Source: Candidatus Eiseniibacteriota bacterium (GTDB lineage Bacteria; Arandabacterota; Arandabacteria; JAGLYR01). From it: a DNA stretch of 45,557 nucleotides. Where the stretch lies: positions 1-45,557 of the forward strand of contig JAGLYR010000015.1 in assembly GCA_023132135.1 (NCBI GenBank), written 5' to 3'. Of this stretch, positions 1-9,604 are shown one piece after another (positions within the stretch are counted from its first letter, which is position 1; each line of letters opens with the position of its first letter). The position numbers were made by a program, and so were the translations under genes. The notes beneath the pieces are model-generated. The model did not search any database and was not told where the DNA came from. It worked only from the letters and a program-made list of their open reading frames with translations.

Positions 1-2
1 AT

Positions 3-26
3 GGGTTCCCGCGTGCGCGGGAATGA
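3..26. repeat. REP-like palindrome downstream of ftsZ (GGGTTCCCGCGTGCGCGGGAATGA)
   Basis: TTCCCGCG (6-13) and CGCGGGAA (16-23) form a perfect 8-bp stem with a 2-nt centre; resembles the common GTCATTCCCGCG..CGCGGGAA intergenic palindromes. Confidence 0.6.
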
Positions 27-81
27 CAATCGGCTTCGCGCCCTCGCCCTGTCGCGCACTCGCCCTGTCGCGCCCTCTCAG

Positions 82-1245
82 CTATCTCGATGCGCGGCGC
101 AGGTACGCGGGCGCATCCAGATCGTCCTCGGCAAAATGCCTCACCAGTGCCCCCGGATCCAAGAGAGTCTCTCTCTCGTGCTCCTTCCGCTCGTTCCGCA
201 CAAACGCGGGCGTAGTCAAATCCTCAGGTTTGAACCGACGCGCGGTTATTGTCCTTCGTTCCTCGACCGAGGCGCCGGTCCCATCACCTGTCCCGATTCC
301 CGTGGCGATCACTGTCACGCGGAGTTCATCGCTCAACCACTCCGGATCGATCACCGCGCCGAACATCACGTTGGCCTCAGGGCCCGCCGCCTCGTAGACG
401 ATCGACGTGGCATCGCTCACTTCCTTCAGAGTCATGTCTTCGCCGCCCGTGATGTTGACGAGGATACCCCGCGCCCCCTGGATGGACACCTCTTCCAGAA
501 GCGGGCATGACACCGCCTGCTGCGCCGCCCTGACTGCGCGCTCCTCACCGCCGGCCGAACCGGTCCCCATGATGGCATCTCCCATCTCCATCATGATGGT
601 TCTGACGTCGGCGAAGTCCAGATTCACCAGGCCCGGCACCGTGATAAGGTCCGAGATTCCCTTGGTCGCCTGCATGAGCACGTCATCCGCTACCCGGAAG
701 GCATCCACCAGGGCCGTGCTGGGATCGACGATCTCCAGCAGCTTCTGGTTCGGGATCACAATAAGGGTATCCACCTTCTCCTTGAGCTCCAGTAGCCCTT
801 CATTGGCCTGGCGGTTGCGGATCCGTCCCTCAAAGACGAAGGGCCGGGTAACCACGCCGACAGTCAGGGCTCCCATTTCCCGCGCGATCTCCGCTACCAC
901 CGGAGCCCCGCCGGTTCCCGTTCCCCCGCCCATGCCGCTTGTCACGAACACCATGTCCGCGCCTTCCAGGGCGCCCGCGATGAGATCACGATCTTCCTCC
1001 AGCGCTTTGCGGCCGGTCTCCGGATTCCCTCCGGAACCCAGCCCTTTCGTCAACCGCGCTCCCACCTGGATGGTATGAGGCGCCATTGAACGAGCCAGGT
1101 CCTGTGCATCCGTATTGGCAGCAATGAACTCGACTCCCTTGAGCGAGGAATCGATCATCCGGTTGATGGCATTTCCACCGGCGCCTCCGATTCCAATCAC
1201 TTTGAGTTTAGCGAAACAGTCATGGTCATATTCGAACTCCAGCAT
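82..1245 (-). CDS. ftsZ: Cell division protein FtsZ
   Basis: [30 protein letters not shown]..., tubulin signature [15 protein letters not shown]-terminal [14 protein letters not shown] at 1245 follows GGAGGAGGGCAGG; the longer ORF-track start (1479) would overlap ftsA. Confidence 0.97.
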   Translation of the reverse strand: MLEFEYDHDCFAKLKVIGIGGAGGNAINRMIDSSLKGVEFIAANTDAQDLARSMAPHTIQVGARLTKGLGSGGNPETGRKALEEDRDLIAGALEGADMVFVTSGMGGGTGTGGAPVVAEIAREMGALTVGVVTRPFVFEGRIRNRQANEGLLELKEKVDTLIVIPNQKLLEIVDPSTALVDAFRVADDVLMQATKGISDLITVPGLVNLDFADVRTIMMEMGDAIMGTGSAGGEERAVRAAQQAVSCPLLEEVSIQGARGILVNITGGEDMTLKEVSDATSIVYEAAGPEANVMFGAVIDPEWLSDELRVTVIATGIGTGDGTGASVEERRTITARRFKPEDLTTPAFVRNERKEHERETLLDPGALVRHFAEDDLDAPAYLRRASR

Positions 1246-1313
1246 CCTGCCCTCCTCCTCTTGACAACTCGCCCCCCGCGAATCCAGCCCGCATTGCTGG
1301 TGAGAGATGCGGG

Positions 1314-2540
1314 CTAGAAAAATGCTCCTGCCCATCGCCGTAGTCGCCCGACGGCGCTCCTGTGACCTTTTCCGTTTCTCTTCGCCTGCACTCCTCCATC
1401 CAGACCGTAGAGCGCCAGTCCCGTCCCTGCAGCATAGCGGGGATCCCTGACATTCTCCTCCAGCCCCCCAATGTGGCAAGGTATGCCAACCTTGACCGGA
1501 AGTGCGAAGATCCGCTCAGCCAGCTCCACAATCCCATCCATCAGAGCCGTGCCCCCCGTGAGTACAATGCCCGTACCAAGAAGGTCGGCATAGTCCGTCT
1601 TCGCGATCTCGCGACAGGCCAGAGCCAGCAATTCCTCCATCCTGGCCTCGACGATGGTTCCCAACTGGGCCTCCGAGACACTCCGGTCCTTCCGTCCCCC
1701 AAGGCCCTGAACCTGGATGGAACCGCGAGCAGCCGGTTCCGTCGCCAGAGCTTGCGCGTAGCTGATCTTGATTTCCTCGGCCTTCGACAGGGGAGTTCGC
1801 AGCCCGATTGCAATATCGTTGGTCACGTTTCCGCCGCCCAGAGCAAGCACCGAACTGTGGCGGATGCAGCCATCGCGGAAAATCGCCACATCCGTCGTCC
1901 CCTCGCCGATGTCCACCAGTCCCACTCCCAGTTCACGCTCGTCGGAATCCAGGACCGCCGAGGAGATGCCCAGCGGCTGGAGCACCAGCTCCTCAACCCC
2001 AAATCCCGCACGCTCCACGGACTTGATGACATTCTGCGCGGCGCTGGATGCGGCCGTGATGATGTGAACCTCGACCTCAAGGCGGACCCCCGTCATTCCA
2101 AGAGCCACCTGAATGCCGTCTTGGCCGTCCACTACGAACTCCTGCGGAAGAACGTGCAGTATTTCCCGGTCCATCGGAATCGCCACGGCCTTGGCCGCAT
2201 CGACTACCCGGCCCACGTCCCTTTCGGTGATCTCCCGATCGGGACGCGATACGGCAATCACACCCCTGGAGTTGAAGCTCCGAATGTGGTCCCCCGCTAT
2301 GCCCACGTACATGGAATCGACCTCGACCCCCGCCATTTGCTCGGCCTGTTCCACAGCATCCACCACGGCCCGGACGGTCTTGTCCAGATCCACCACAATA
2401 CCCTTCCGCATGCCCCGGGACGGGCTCGTGCCGACACCGATGACCCTGGGCACATCCTGCTCACCCCGCTCGACGATGACCGCGCAGACCTTTGCAGTCC
2501 CAATATCCAGTCCGGTCGAAATGTCTTTGGCCAGCATCAT
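1314..2540 (-). CDS. ftsA: Cell division protein FtsA
   Basis: [15 protein letters not shown], actin-like fold motifs ([29 protein letters not shown]), C-terminal amphipathic tail [13 protein letters not shown]; adjacent to ftsZ. Confidence 0.96.
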   Translation of the reverse strand: MMLAKDISTGLDIGTAKVCAVIVERGEQDVPRVIGVGTSPSRGMRKGIVVDLDKTVRAVVDAVEQAEQMAGVEVDSMYVGIAGDHIRSFNSRGVIAVSRPDREITERDVGRVVDAAKAVAIPMDREILHVLPQEFVVDGQDGIQVALGMTGVRLEVEVHIITAASSAAQNVIKSVERAGFGVEELVLQPLGISSAVLDSDERELGVGLVDIGEGTTDVAIFRDGCIRHSSVLALGGGNVTNDIAIGLRTPLSKAEEIKISYAQALATEPAARGSIQVQGLGGRKDRSVSEAQLGTIVEARMEELLALACREIAKTDYADLLGTGIVLTGGTALMDGIVELAERIFALPVKVGIPCHIGGLEENVRDPRYAAGTGLALYGLDGGVQAKRNGKGHRSAVGRLRRWAGAFF

Positions 2541-2581
2541 GTCACCTCACTCTGCCGGAGCCCGGCTTCGCCCGGCTCCAC

Positions 2582-3418
2582 CTACACCCCAGGGAATGCC
2601 TGGGCCAGCTCCCTCCCCCACCGGGGCATGGGCCCCATGACAACCTGACTCTCGAAACGAAGATCGATCCACTCCGGTCCGGTCTCCGTGTTCTCCTGGT
2701 GAGGCTCGACTACAGCGAATTTTTCCAGCCGCCGGATCCAGTCCTTGCGTCCCACCAGCAGGGTCGCCGGGCTGGAACCCGCGGGGATCATCAGGCTCCC
2801 GTCCTCCGAAATCAGGAACATGGAGAATCTTCGATCGAAATGCCGATCCGCGAGGGGGGGGCGCCCCATAGCAACCACCAGCGCCAGAAGCCGGGCAATC
2901 ACGGGATTCCCAAGAACCGAACCAGCGATCAGCGCCTGCCCCGTTCCCACTCCAAAGAACTTGGGCAGGGAATGCCGGAACTCGGAGCGGGTCGGGCCCA
3001 GAACCATCCCCGTCTCGTCGATTTCGTACCAGCGATCCGACAGCACCTGCGCAACCGCAGTTCTCTCAACTACACGCACGGCAAGGCGATCCGGCGGATG
3101 CCGCGTGACCACGGCCCTCAGCACACGGGGATGTTGCTCCACCGCCCGGCCCATGTCCCGGACGTCGATCTCGAGAAGGCCACTCCCGTCGGGAATTGGA
3201 TAGAGGGTCTGGATCTCTTCCGATCCCAGAGTTCCATGCCCGGCAATCTCAACCTGCCGCAAGGCGAACTGCGGCGACCGATGAGCCCAGTGAAACACCC
3301 GAAGCCCCAGGACTCCCAGCACTGCCAGCACAGCGACAACCAGCACTGCCAGACCCGCAGTTCTTGCGCCGCGCCATCCTCGCCCGCCACTGCTTTTCCC
3401 GTTCCGCCTATGACGCAT
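2582..3418 (-). CDS. ftsQ: Cell division protein FtsQ (POTRA domain, single TM)
   Basis: MRHRRNGKSSGG..., TM helix, POTRA-like FALRQVEIAGHGTLGSEEIQTLYPI...HPRVLRAVVTRHPPDRLAVRVVERTAVA; position between murC and ftsA. Start at 3418 chosen over 3460. Confidence 0.88.
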   Translation of the reverse strand: MRHRRNGKSSGGRGWRGARTAGLAVLVVAVLAVLGVLGLRVFHWAHRSPQFALRQVEIAGHGTLGSEEIQTLYPIPDGSGLLEIDVRDMGRAVEQHPRVLRAVVTRHPPDRLAVRVVERTAVAQVLSDRWYEIDETGMVLGPTRSEFRHSLPKFFGVGTGQALIAGSVLGNPVIARLLALVVAMGRPPLADRHFDRRFSMFLISEDGSLMIPAGSSPATLLVGRKDWIRRLEKFAVVEPHQENTETGPEWIDLRFESQVVMGPMPRWGRELAQAFPGV

Positions 3419-4796
3419 GCCTGCGCCTCTCCAGTAGATCTTCCCCCACCTTCCAGACATCCCCGGCCCCCAAAGTGATGACTACATCGCCAGGCCTGAC
3501 TTCCGACTCCAGATTCTCCGCCAGTCTGTCCTGCTCTTCGCACAGGACAACGTTGCGGTGACCGCGCTCGCTCGCGGCCTCCACGATCTGCCCCGCGTGA
3601 ACTCCGGCAACAGGTTCTTCGCCGGCAGGGTATATGGGCATTACCATCAGCACATCGGCTTCATAGAAACACCGGCCGAATTGCTCCGCCAGCGCGGCCG
3701 TTCTTGTGTACCGGTGAGGCTGGAACACAGCCACAATGCGGCGCCCCCACACTTCCCGCGCGGCCCGGAGCGTCGCTTCGATCTCCGTCGGGTGGTGGGC
3801 ATAGTCGTCCACGACCACGACGCCCCCCGCCTCGCCCTTGATCTCAAACCGGCGGGCGATTCCCCGGAATCCTGCCAAAGCCGCCTGGATTTTCCCGAAA
3901 TCGACTCCCAGCTCGCACCCCACGGCAACAGCCGCCAGAGCATTGCACACGTTATGCAGCCCGGGCAGCTGGATCTCTATGGGCCCCAGAACACGACCCT
4001 GATTCGATACCATCAGATGGGTCACCAACCCATCCCCCCGCACGTCCGAGGCCGTGAAGTCCGCCTGCGCAGAGAACCCGTAGGTCAACACCCGTTTCTC
4101 CATCCTCGGCATCAGGCTCTGGATGTTCTCCTCATCCAGGCACATGATCCCCGTTCCGTAGAAGGGCACGCTGTTGAGAAATGTGGCGAACGCGTCCTGG
4201 ATTTCCGCCAGCCCGCTGTAGTGATCCAGATGTTCCTCGTCCACAGTGGTCACAACCGCGATGGTGGGAGAGAGCTTCAGGAAAGAACCGTCCGACTCGT
4301 CCGCCTCGGCCACCAGGTAGTCGCCGCCGCCCAGTTTCGCATTGGCATTCAGGCCTTTGAGCTTGCCTCCGACGACAATGGTGGGATCCAGTCCACCCTC
4401 GGCGAGCACCAGGGAGATGAGCCATGTTGTCGTGGTCTTGCCGTGGGCGCCTCCCACAGCGATGCCGTACTTCATGCGCATCAGCTCCGCCAGCATCTCG
4501 GCCCTGGGGATCACGGGGATTCCCCGGCGCCGAGCTTCCGTCACCTCGGGATTGTCCGCTGGAATTGCCGACGAGACGACCACCACCTGCGCGTCTTCCA
4601 GGTTCGCCGGATCGTGGCCCAGAGCGATTCTTCCCCCACGGCCATCGAGCCGTCGCGTGATGTCGGTCGTGCGAAGGTCCGAACCGCTCACCTCGTAGCC
4701 CATGTTCAGGAGCACCTCGGCGATACCGGAGATCCCTTCGCCTCCGATCCCGATCAGGTGCAGTTTCCGAATTCTGCCGAACATCGTTGCCTTCAC
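3408..4796 (-). CDS. murC: UDP-N-acetylmuramate--L-alanine ligase MurC
   Basis: HLIGIGGEGISGIAEVL, GGAHGKTTTTW, DDYAHHPTEIEATL. Confidence 0.97.
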   Translation of the reverse strand: MKATMFGRIRKLHLIGIGGEGISGIAEVLLNMGYEVSGSDLRTTDITRRLDGRGGRIALGHDPANLEDAQVVVVSSAIPADNPEVTEARRRGIPVIPRAEMLAELMRMKYGIAVGGAHGKTTTTWLISLVLAEGGLDPTIVVGGKLKGLNANAKLGGGDYLVAEADESDGSFLKLSPTIAVVTTVDEEHLDHYSGLAEIQDAFATFLNSVPFYGTGIMCLDEENIQSLMPRMEKRVLTYGFSAQADFTASDVRGDGLVTHLMVSNQGRVLGPIEIQLPGLHNVCNALAAVAVGCELGVDFGKIQAALAGFRGIARRFEIKGEAGGVVVVDDYAHHPTEIEATLRAAREVWGRRIVAVFQPHRYTRTAALAEQFGRCFYEADVLMVMPIYPAGEEPVAGVHAGQIVEAASERGHRNVVLCEEQDRLAENLESEVRPGDVVITLGAGDVWKVGEDLLERRRHAS

Positions 4797-4824
4797 TTTT
4801 CGTGTCCTTCGTGCGCTTCGTGGT

Positions 4825-5919
4825 TCACGCTTTTCGTACTGTGCCTTCGGCTAATGAGTGAACGATCTCGGCCACTTCCGCTGCCGCGCCCGTTCGCCCC
4901 ATTGCTTTTGCCCGGGCCGCCATTCGCTCCCTCTCCCGCCGGTCCTCCACCAGACGCCGGATCACGTCGGCCAGATCCCCCGCCGTCGCCCTCTTCGGAT
5001 TCAGCATCTCCGCGGCCCCATGCTTTACCAGAACCCCGGCGTTAGCTTCCTGGTGGCCGGCCGTCGCGTGGGGATAGGGAACGAGGATACTGGGAAGCCC
5101 CCTCGCCGTGATCTCCGCCAGAGTCGTCGCTCCAGCGCGACACACCACCAGGTCCGCATCCGCGTATGCCTCGCCCATCTCATCGATGTAAGATTGAACC
5201 GAGCCCCCGAACCCGCTCTCCCTCAGACGCTCCTCCACCCACTCCCGGTCGTCCGTCCCTGTCTGAACGAGGAACTCCACCGGGAGGGACGCAGGAAGCT
5301 GGGCCAGCGCGCCGGCCAGCAATTCATTGACCTGGTGTGCGCCCCGGCTTCCGCCAAAGACGAGAACCTTCACAAACCCGCTCTCGTCGGACCGACGCGG
5401 TCCCTCCGCCACCTGCCTGCGGACAGGATTGCCCGTCGTCCTCAGATTGCCTTTGCGAATGAAGCGATCCGAGGAATCCTCGTAGTTCAGGCACACGCAC
5501 TCCGCCCAGGGGGCTATGGCCCGGCTCGCGAGCCCCGGGATACGGTTCTGCTCCAGCAGCACCACCGGGATCCTCATCACCAGCCCCACCCAGGCTGTCG
5601 GGACCGATGCATACCCACCCGTACCCACGATCACGGCCGGCTTCCAGGAACGCACGAGGTTCCACGCCTCCACCAGACCCTTCAACAGGGAAAACCAGAA
5701 GCTCACCCAACCCCACGACGGACTCCGCGGCAGTCCCCGGACCGACATCAGCTTCAGAGGGTATCCCGCCCCGGGAACGACTCGAGTCTCGATTCCCCGT
5801 CGGGTGCCAACGAACATGATTTCCGTCTCCGGTTTCTGGTCCTTCAGAGCTTCTGCAACGGCCAACCCGGGATACAGATGGCCTCCCGTTCCACCCCCGG
5901 CAATCAGGATCCTTTTCAC
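4825..5919 (-). CDS. murG: UDP-GlcNAc:lipid I GlcNAc transferase MurG
   Basis: (V/M)KRILIAGGGTGGHLYPGLAVAEAL, VVCRAGATTLAEITARGLPSILVPYPHATAGHQ; GTG start overlaps the ftsW stop (GTGA, 5916-5919). Confidence 0.96.
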   Translation of the reverse strand: MKRILIAGGGTGGHLYPGLAVAEALKDQKPETEIMFVGTRRGIETRVVPGAGYPLKLMSVRGLPRSPSWGWVSFWFSLLKGLVEAWNLVRSWKPAVIVGTGGYASVPTAWVGLVMRIPVVLLEQNRIPGLASRAIAPWAECVCLNYEDSSDRFIRKGNLRTTGNPVRRQVAEGPRRSDESGFVKVLVFGGSRGAHQVNELLAGALAQLPASLPVEFLVQTGTDDREWVEERLRESGFGGSVQSYIDEMGEAYADADLVVCRAGATTLAEITARGLPSILVPYPHATAGHQEANAGVLVKHGAAEMLNPKRATAGDLADVIRRLVEDRRERERMAARAKAMGRTGAAAEVAEIVHSLAEGTVRKA

Positions 5920-7106
5920 CGCGACGACCTGACCCGGCGCCGCGCCGGGCGCCGCCTCTGCCACGACGGCCGCGCCTGGGCCCGTGTCATCTGCTGCGAG
6001 ATATTCAGCAGAATGCCCACGCCCGCAGCGTTGAACAACAACGATGAGCCGCCGTAGCTCACAAAGGGCATGGGAAGCCCCGTTGCCGGCAGCAACGACA
6101 TGGTCACCGCCACATTGACTGCAAAGTAAATGAATACCGACATGGTGATGCCCCCGGCCAACAGCAGACCCGGCAGATCCGGTGCACGGAGCGCAATCCG
6201 CACTCCACGCCACACGAAGAACAGGAACAGCACCAGCACAACCGCCGCCCCCACAAAACCCAACTCCTCCCCGATTACGGAGAAGATGGAATCGGTGTGA
6301 GGATCGGGAAGGAAAAACATCTTCTGCCGGCTCTCTCCAAACCCGACACCCAGCAAACCGCCCGAGCCCAGTGCGATCAGGGACTGCTTCACGTGCCATC
6401 CGGATCCCAGAACATCAGGATTGCCCGTTATGAAATCCCAGTAGGTCTGGACGCGCTGAAGGCGGTAAGGGCTCGCCACCGCAAGCACACCTCCCGCAAG
6501 CACACCGGCGCCGACCGAGACGGCCAGCGGACCCAGGCCCGCTCCGGCGATGAAGAACATGCCGAACACGACGGCCATGGTCACCACCGCGGTCCCCAAA
6601 TCCGGCTGGGCCAGGAGAAGAATGACGATGACGGCCAGAATCACCAGGGGCGGCGCCATGAACCGCCTGAAATCGCCGATCTCGATCTGCCGATGGCCCA
6701 GGATTCCCGCCATGTAGATGAGGAGCGCAAGCCGCACGGCTTCCGCCGGCTGGATAGACAGCGACGCGATCCGGATAGCCCGGCTGGCGCCCCGCACCTC
6801 GCCCGCGCTCAAACCCAGATTCGGAACCACGGCCAGGGCCAGAAGCCCCAGGCCGATGCCCACGAACACCCGCCCGCCCTTGAGAAGAGCGTGATAGTCC
6901 ACCCATCTCAGGGCCAGCATCACGGCCAAGGCCAGAGAAAACCGGACCGCGTGCCTCTTGACAAAGAAGGCACTCGAGGCAAATCTCTCCGAGGCGATCA
7001 CGCAGCTGGAGCTATACACCATCACCACGCCCAGCCCCATCAACACAAGCGTGACTCCGAAGAGAGGTATGTCTGGCTTACGACTGCCTTGCGATACCGT
7101 GTTCAT
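5916..7106 (-). CDS. ftsW: SEDS family glycosyltransferase FtsW
   Basis: Multi-TM; GLGVVMVYSSSCVIA, QPDLGTAVV, DFITGNPDVLGSGWHVKQSLIALGSGGLLGVGFGESRQKMFFLPDPHTDSIFSVIGEELGFVG; ATGA overlap with murD (7103-7106). Confidence 0.96.
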   Translation of the reverse strand: MNTVSQGSRKPDIPLFGVTLVLMGLGVVMVYSSSCVIASERFASSAFFVKRHAVRFSLALAVMLALRWVDYHALLKGGRVFVGIGLGLLALAVVPNLGLSAGEVRGASRAIRIASLSIQPAEAVRLALLIYMAGILGHRQIEIGDFRRFMAPPLVILAVIVILLLAQPDLGTAVVTMAVVFGMFFIAGAGLGPLAVSVGAGVLAGGVLAVASPYRLQRVQTYWDFITGNPDVLGSGWHVKQSLIALGSGGLLGVGFGESRQKMFFLPDPHTDSIFSVIGEELGFVGAAVVLVLFLFFVWRGVRIALRAPDLPGLLLAGGITMSVFIYFAVNVAVTMSLLPATGLPMPFVSYGGSSLLFNAAGVGILLNISQQMTRAQARPSWQRRRPARRRVRSSR

Positions 7107-8509
7107 GCGCTGCCGTCCCTGAGTCTTTCGACTTCCGCCCGGAAAGCGTTGCCCCGGTCTTCGAAGTTCCTGAACATGTCGAAACTGGCGCATGCTGGTG
7201 AGAGGAGCACGATCTCACCTGGATCTGCCACATCCATCGCCCGGTCGACGGCCTCTGACATGGAGCCTGCGAATTCGACATCCGTGACCTTCTCCAGTAC
7301 ATGGCTGATCTCCTCCCGCGCTTCGCCCATGAGAATGGCCCGCTTCACCCGCCCGCGGGACGCCTCCGCCAGGGCGGCGAAATCAAGACCTTTTCCCAGA
7401 CCACCGGCGATCAGAATCACAGGCGCCGTGAAACTGACCAGAGCCGAGACAACGGCCTCAACGTTGGTAGCCTTGGAATCGTTGACAAACTCCACACCTC
7501 CCACCTCACCCAGCAATTCCATCCGGTGGGACAAACTTCCGAAGCTGCGAAGCACACCGGCCACTACCTCGGGGGAAATTCCCATCCAGAGAGCGGCGGC
7601 TACGACAGCGAGTGCATTGGCCAGGTTGTGGGGACCCCGGAGAACAAGCTCCGCAGCCGGGCAAACCTCGAACCTCCGTCCCGAGATCCTGGCGACAATC
7701 CGCCCCTTCTCCACCCACGCCCCTTCGTTCACAGGAACACGAAGGCTGGTTTCCAGAACTTCCGCACGGATTCTGTCCCCCGTACTGCGCAACCGGGGAT
7801 CATCCCGGTTCAAAACCGCTAGATCGTCGCCGGTCTGGTTCTCAAACATCCGTTCCTTGGCCCGCTGGTACTCATCCAGCGACAGGTACCGGTCCAGGTG
7901 GTCCGGAGTCAGGTTCAGGAAAATGGCTACCCGCGGCCTGAAGCGGTGAATGGTCTCGAGTTGGAAGCTGCTGATCTCGGCGACAATCCATCCGTTGGGC
8001 GGGACCCGGTGTGCGAAGCCCGAGAGGGCCCGGCCGGTGTTGCCCCCTACCTCCACAGGCATGCCGCCTTCCCGCACGATGGCTCCGAGGAGCTCGGTCG
8101 TTGTGCTCTTGCCATTGGTCCCGGTAACCGCGGCGATGGGCGCCTCCGCTGTCCAGAAAGCCACCTCGATCTCTCCCGCGACCGGTATGCCGAGCTTCCG
8201 CGCCCAGCTCATCCATGGGGATGCAGGCGAAACCCCCGGTGAAACCACCATGACATCGGTCCCCGCCACCCGTTCGGGATCGATGGGACCAAAGTGGACG
8301 GGGATCCCTTGCTGTGCCCACCGCCGCACATCCACGTTCCGCCGGACCACGGCATCGTCGTCCACCACTGTCACCCGGGCGCCTTCCGCCGCCAGAAGCT
8401 CCGCCGCCCCCTGCCCACTCCGGCCAAAACCGATCACCAGGACCCTGGTCCCCTGGAGCGTCTCGGGAATTGTCCTCTCTGCAGCTGCCATCGCCGTCGC
8501 CCGCGTCAT
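7103..8509 (-). CDS. murD: UDP-N-acetylmuramoylalanine--D-glutamate ligase MurD
   Basis: VLVIGFGRSGQGAAELL, VTGTNGKSTTTELLG, NDSKATNVEAVVSAL; ATG at 8509 overlaps the mraY stop. Confidence 0.96.
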   Translation of the reverse strand: MTRATAMAAAERTIPETLQGTRVLVIGFGRSGQGAAELLAAEGARVTVVDDDAVVRRNVDVRRWAQQGIPVHFGPIDPERVAGTDVMVVSPGVSPASPWMSWARKLGIPVAGEIEVAFWTAEAPIAAVTGTNGKSTTTELLGAIVREGGMPVEVGGNTGRALSGFAHRVPPNGWIVAEISSFQLETIHRFRPRVAIFLNLTPDHLDRYLSLDEYQRAKERMFENQTGDDLAVLNRDDPRLRSTGDRIRAEVLETSLRVPVNEGAWVEKGRIVARISGRRFEVCPAAELVLRGPHNLANALAVVAAALWMGISPEVVAGVLRSFGSLSHRMELLGEVGGVEFVNDSKATNVEAVVSALVSFTAPVILIAGGLGKGLDFAALAEASRGRVKRAILMGEAREEISHVLEKVTDVEFAGSMSEAVDRAMDVADPGEIVLLSPACASFDMFRNFEDRGNAFRAEVERLRDGSA

Positions 8510-9591
8510 CGCAGTTTCAGCGTGCTCAAGCCCAGAAGTGCCAGCAACACGCTTCCAATCCAGAATCGGATCACCACCTTGGGCTCGGCCCAGTTGAGAA
8601 GCTCGAAGTGGTGATGCAGGGGCGCCATCCGAAATACTCTCCGCCCCCGGCACTTGAACGAGATCACCTGAATGACCACCGAAAGCACTTCCAGAACGAA
8701 CACCCCCCCAATGATCAGGAGCAGGTATTCCTTCTTGATCAGAATGGCCAGTGTGCCAAGCGCGCCGCCCATAGCCAGCGATCCGGTGTCGCCCATGAAC
8801 ACCTGGGCCGGATGGCTGTTGAACCACAGGAAACCCAGCAGCGCGCCGGCGGCCGCGCCGCAGAAGACGGCCAGTTCCCCGCTGCCCGGCACATAGTAGA
8901 TGTTGAGGTAGTCGGCGAACTTGACGTTTCCGGACACGTAGCAGATTCCGGCAAAGGTTACTATTGCCACCACCAGCATTCCCGCCGCCAGCCCGTCCAG
9001 TCCGTCGGCCAGGTTGACCGCGTTGGAGGTGGCCGTTATCACCAGGATTACGAAGGGGATGTAGAACCATCCCAGGTTGACATACGCGTTCTTGAGGAAA
9101 GGCACGCCGATCCGTGTTGCAATGTCCGGGTTGTCGGGGAAGAACTGCAGCACGATGCCAATGGCCAGACCCAGCCCGATCTGGCCGGCCAGCTTGTAGC
9201 GCCCCACCAATCCCTTGGGGCGCTTCCGGACAATCTTCAGGTAATCATCTATGAACCCCGCCACACCCAGCCACACGGTGGCGGTCAGCACGAGCAGGAT
9301 GTTCCGATTCCCCAGATCCGCCCACAGGAGGGTGGGAACGATGACGGCCGCCAGAATCAGAAGCCCCCCCATGCTGGGCGTTCCTTTCTTGACCTGGTGA
9401 GTTCTGGGGACATCCTCCCGGATTCCGTCCTGGATGCAGTGGCGCCGGAGTTGGCGGATGAGCGGTGGTCCCAGAGCAAACGCCACCACCAGGGCCGTCA
9501 CCATGGCGTAGGCGGTTCGGAACGTGATGTAGCGAAACACGTTCAGGACCGACAGGTACTCACTGAGCGGATACAGCAGATGATACAGCAT
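8506..9591 (-). CDS. mraY: Phospho-N-acetylmuramoyl-pentapeptide transferase MraY
   Basis: KKGTPSMGGLLIL, NAVNLADGLDGLAAG, VFMGDTGSLAMGGALG, APLHHHFELLNWAEPKVVIRFWI. Confidence 0.98.
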   Translation of the reverse strand: MLYHLLYPLSEYLSVLNVFRYITFRTAYAMVTALVVAFALGPPLIRQLRRHCIQDGIREDVPRTHQVKKGTPSMGGLLILAAVIVPTLLWADLGNRNILLVLTATVWLGVAGFIDDYLKIVRKRPKGLVGRYKLAGQIGLGLAIGIVLQFFPDNPDIATRIGVPFLKNAYVNLGWFYIPFVILVITATSNAVNLADGLDGLAAGMLVVAIVTFAGICYVSGNVKFADYLNIYYVPGSGELAVFCGAAAGALLGFLWFNSHPAQVFMGDTGSLAMGGALGTLAILIKKEYLLLIIGGVFVLEVLSVVIQVISFKCRGRRVFRMAPLHHHFELLNWAEPKVVIRFWIGSVLLALLGLSTLKLR

Positions 9592-9604
9592 GGCCTATTC
9601 CGCC

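Noticed and set aside
1362-2648. 428-aa plus-strand ORF opposite ftsA
   Set aside because: Antisense shadow ORF in GC-rich coding DNA; low-complexity R/H/P/S-rich translation without domain motifs
3558-5045. 495-aa plus-strand ORF opposite murC and murG
   Set aside because: Shadow ORF of well-supported minus-strand genes
6297-7949. 550-aa plus-strand ORF opposite ftsW and murD
   Set aside because: Shadow ORF; no recognisable family and it crosses gene boundaries
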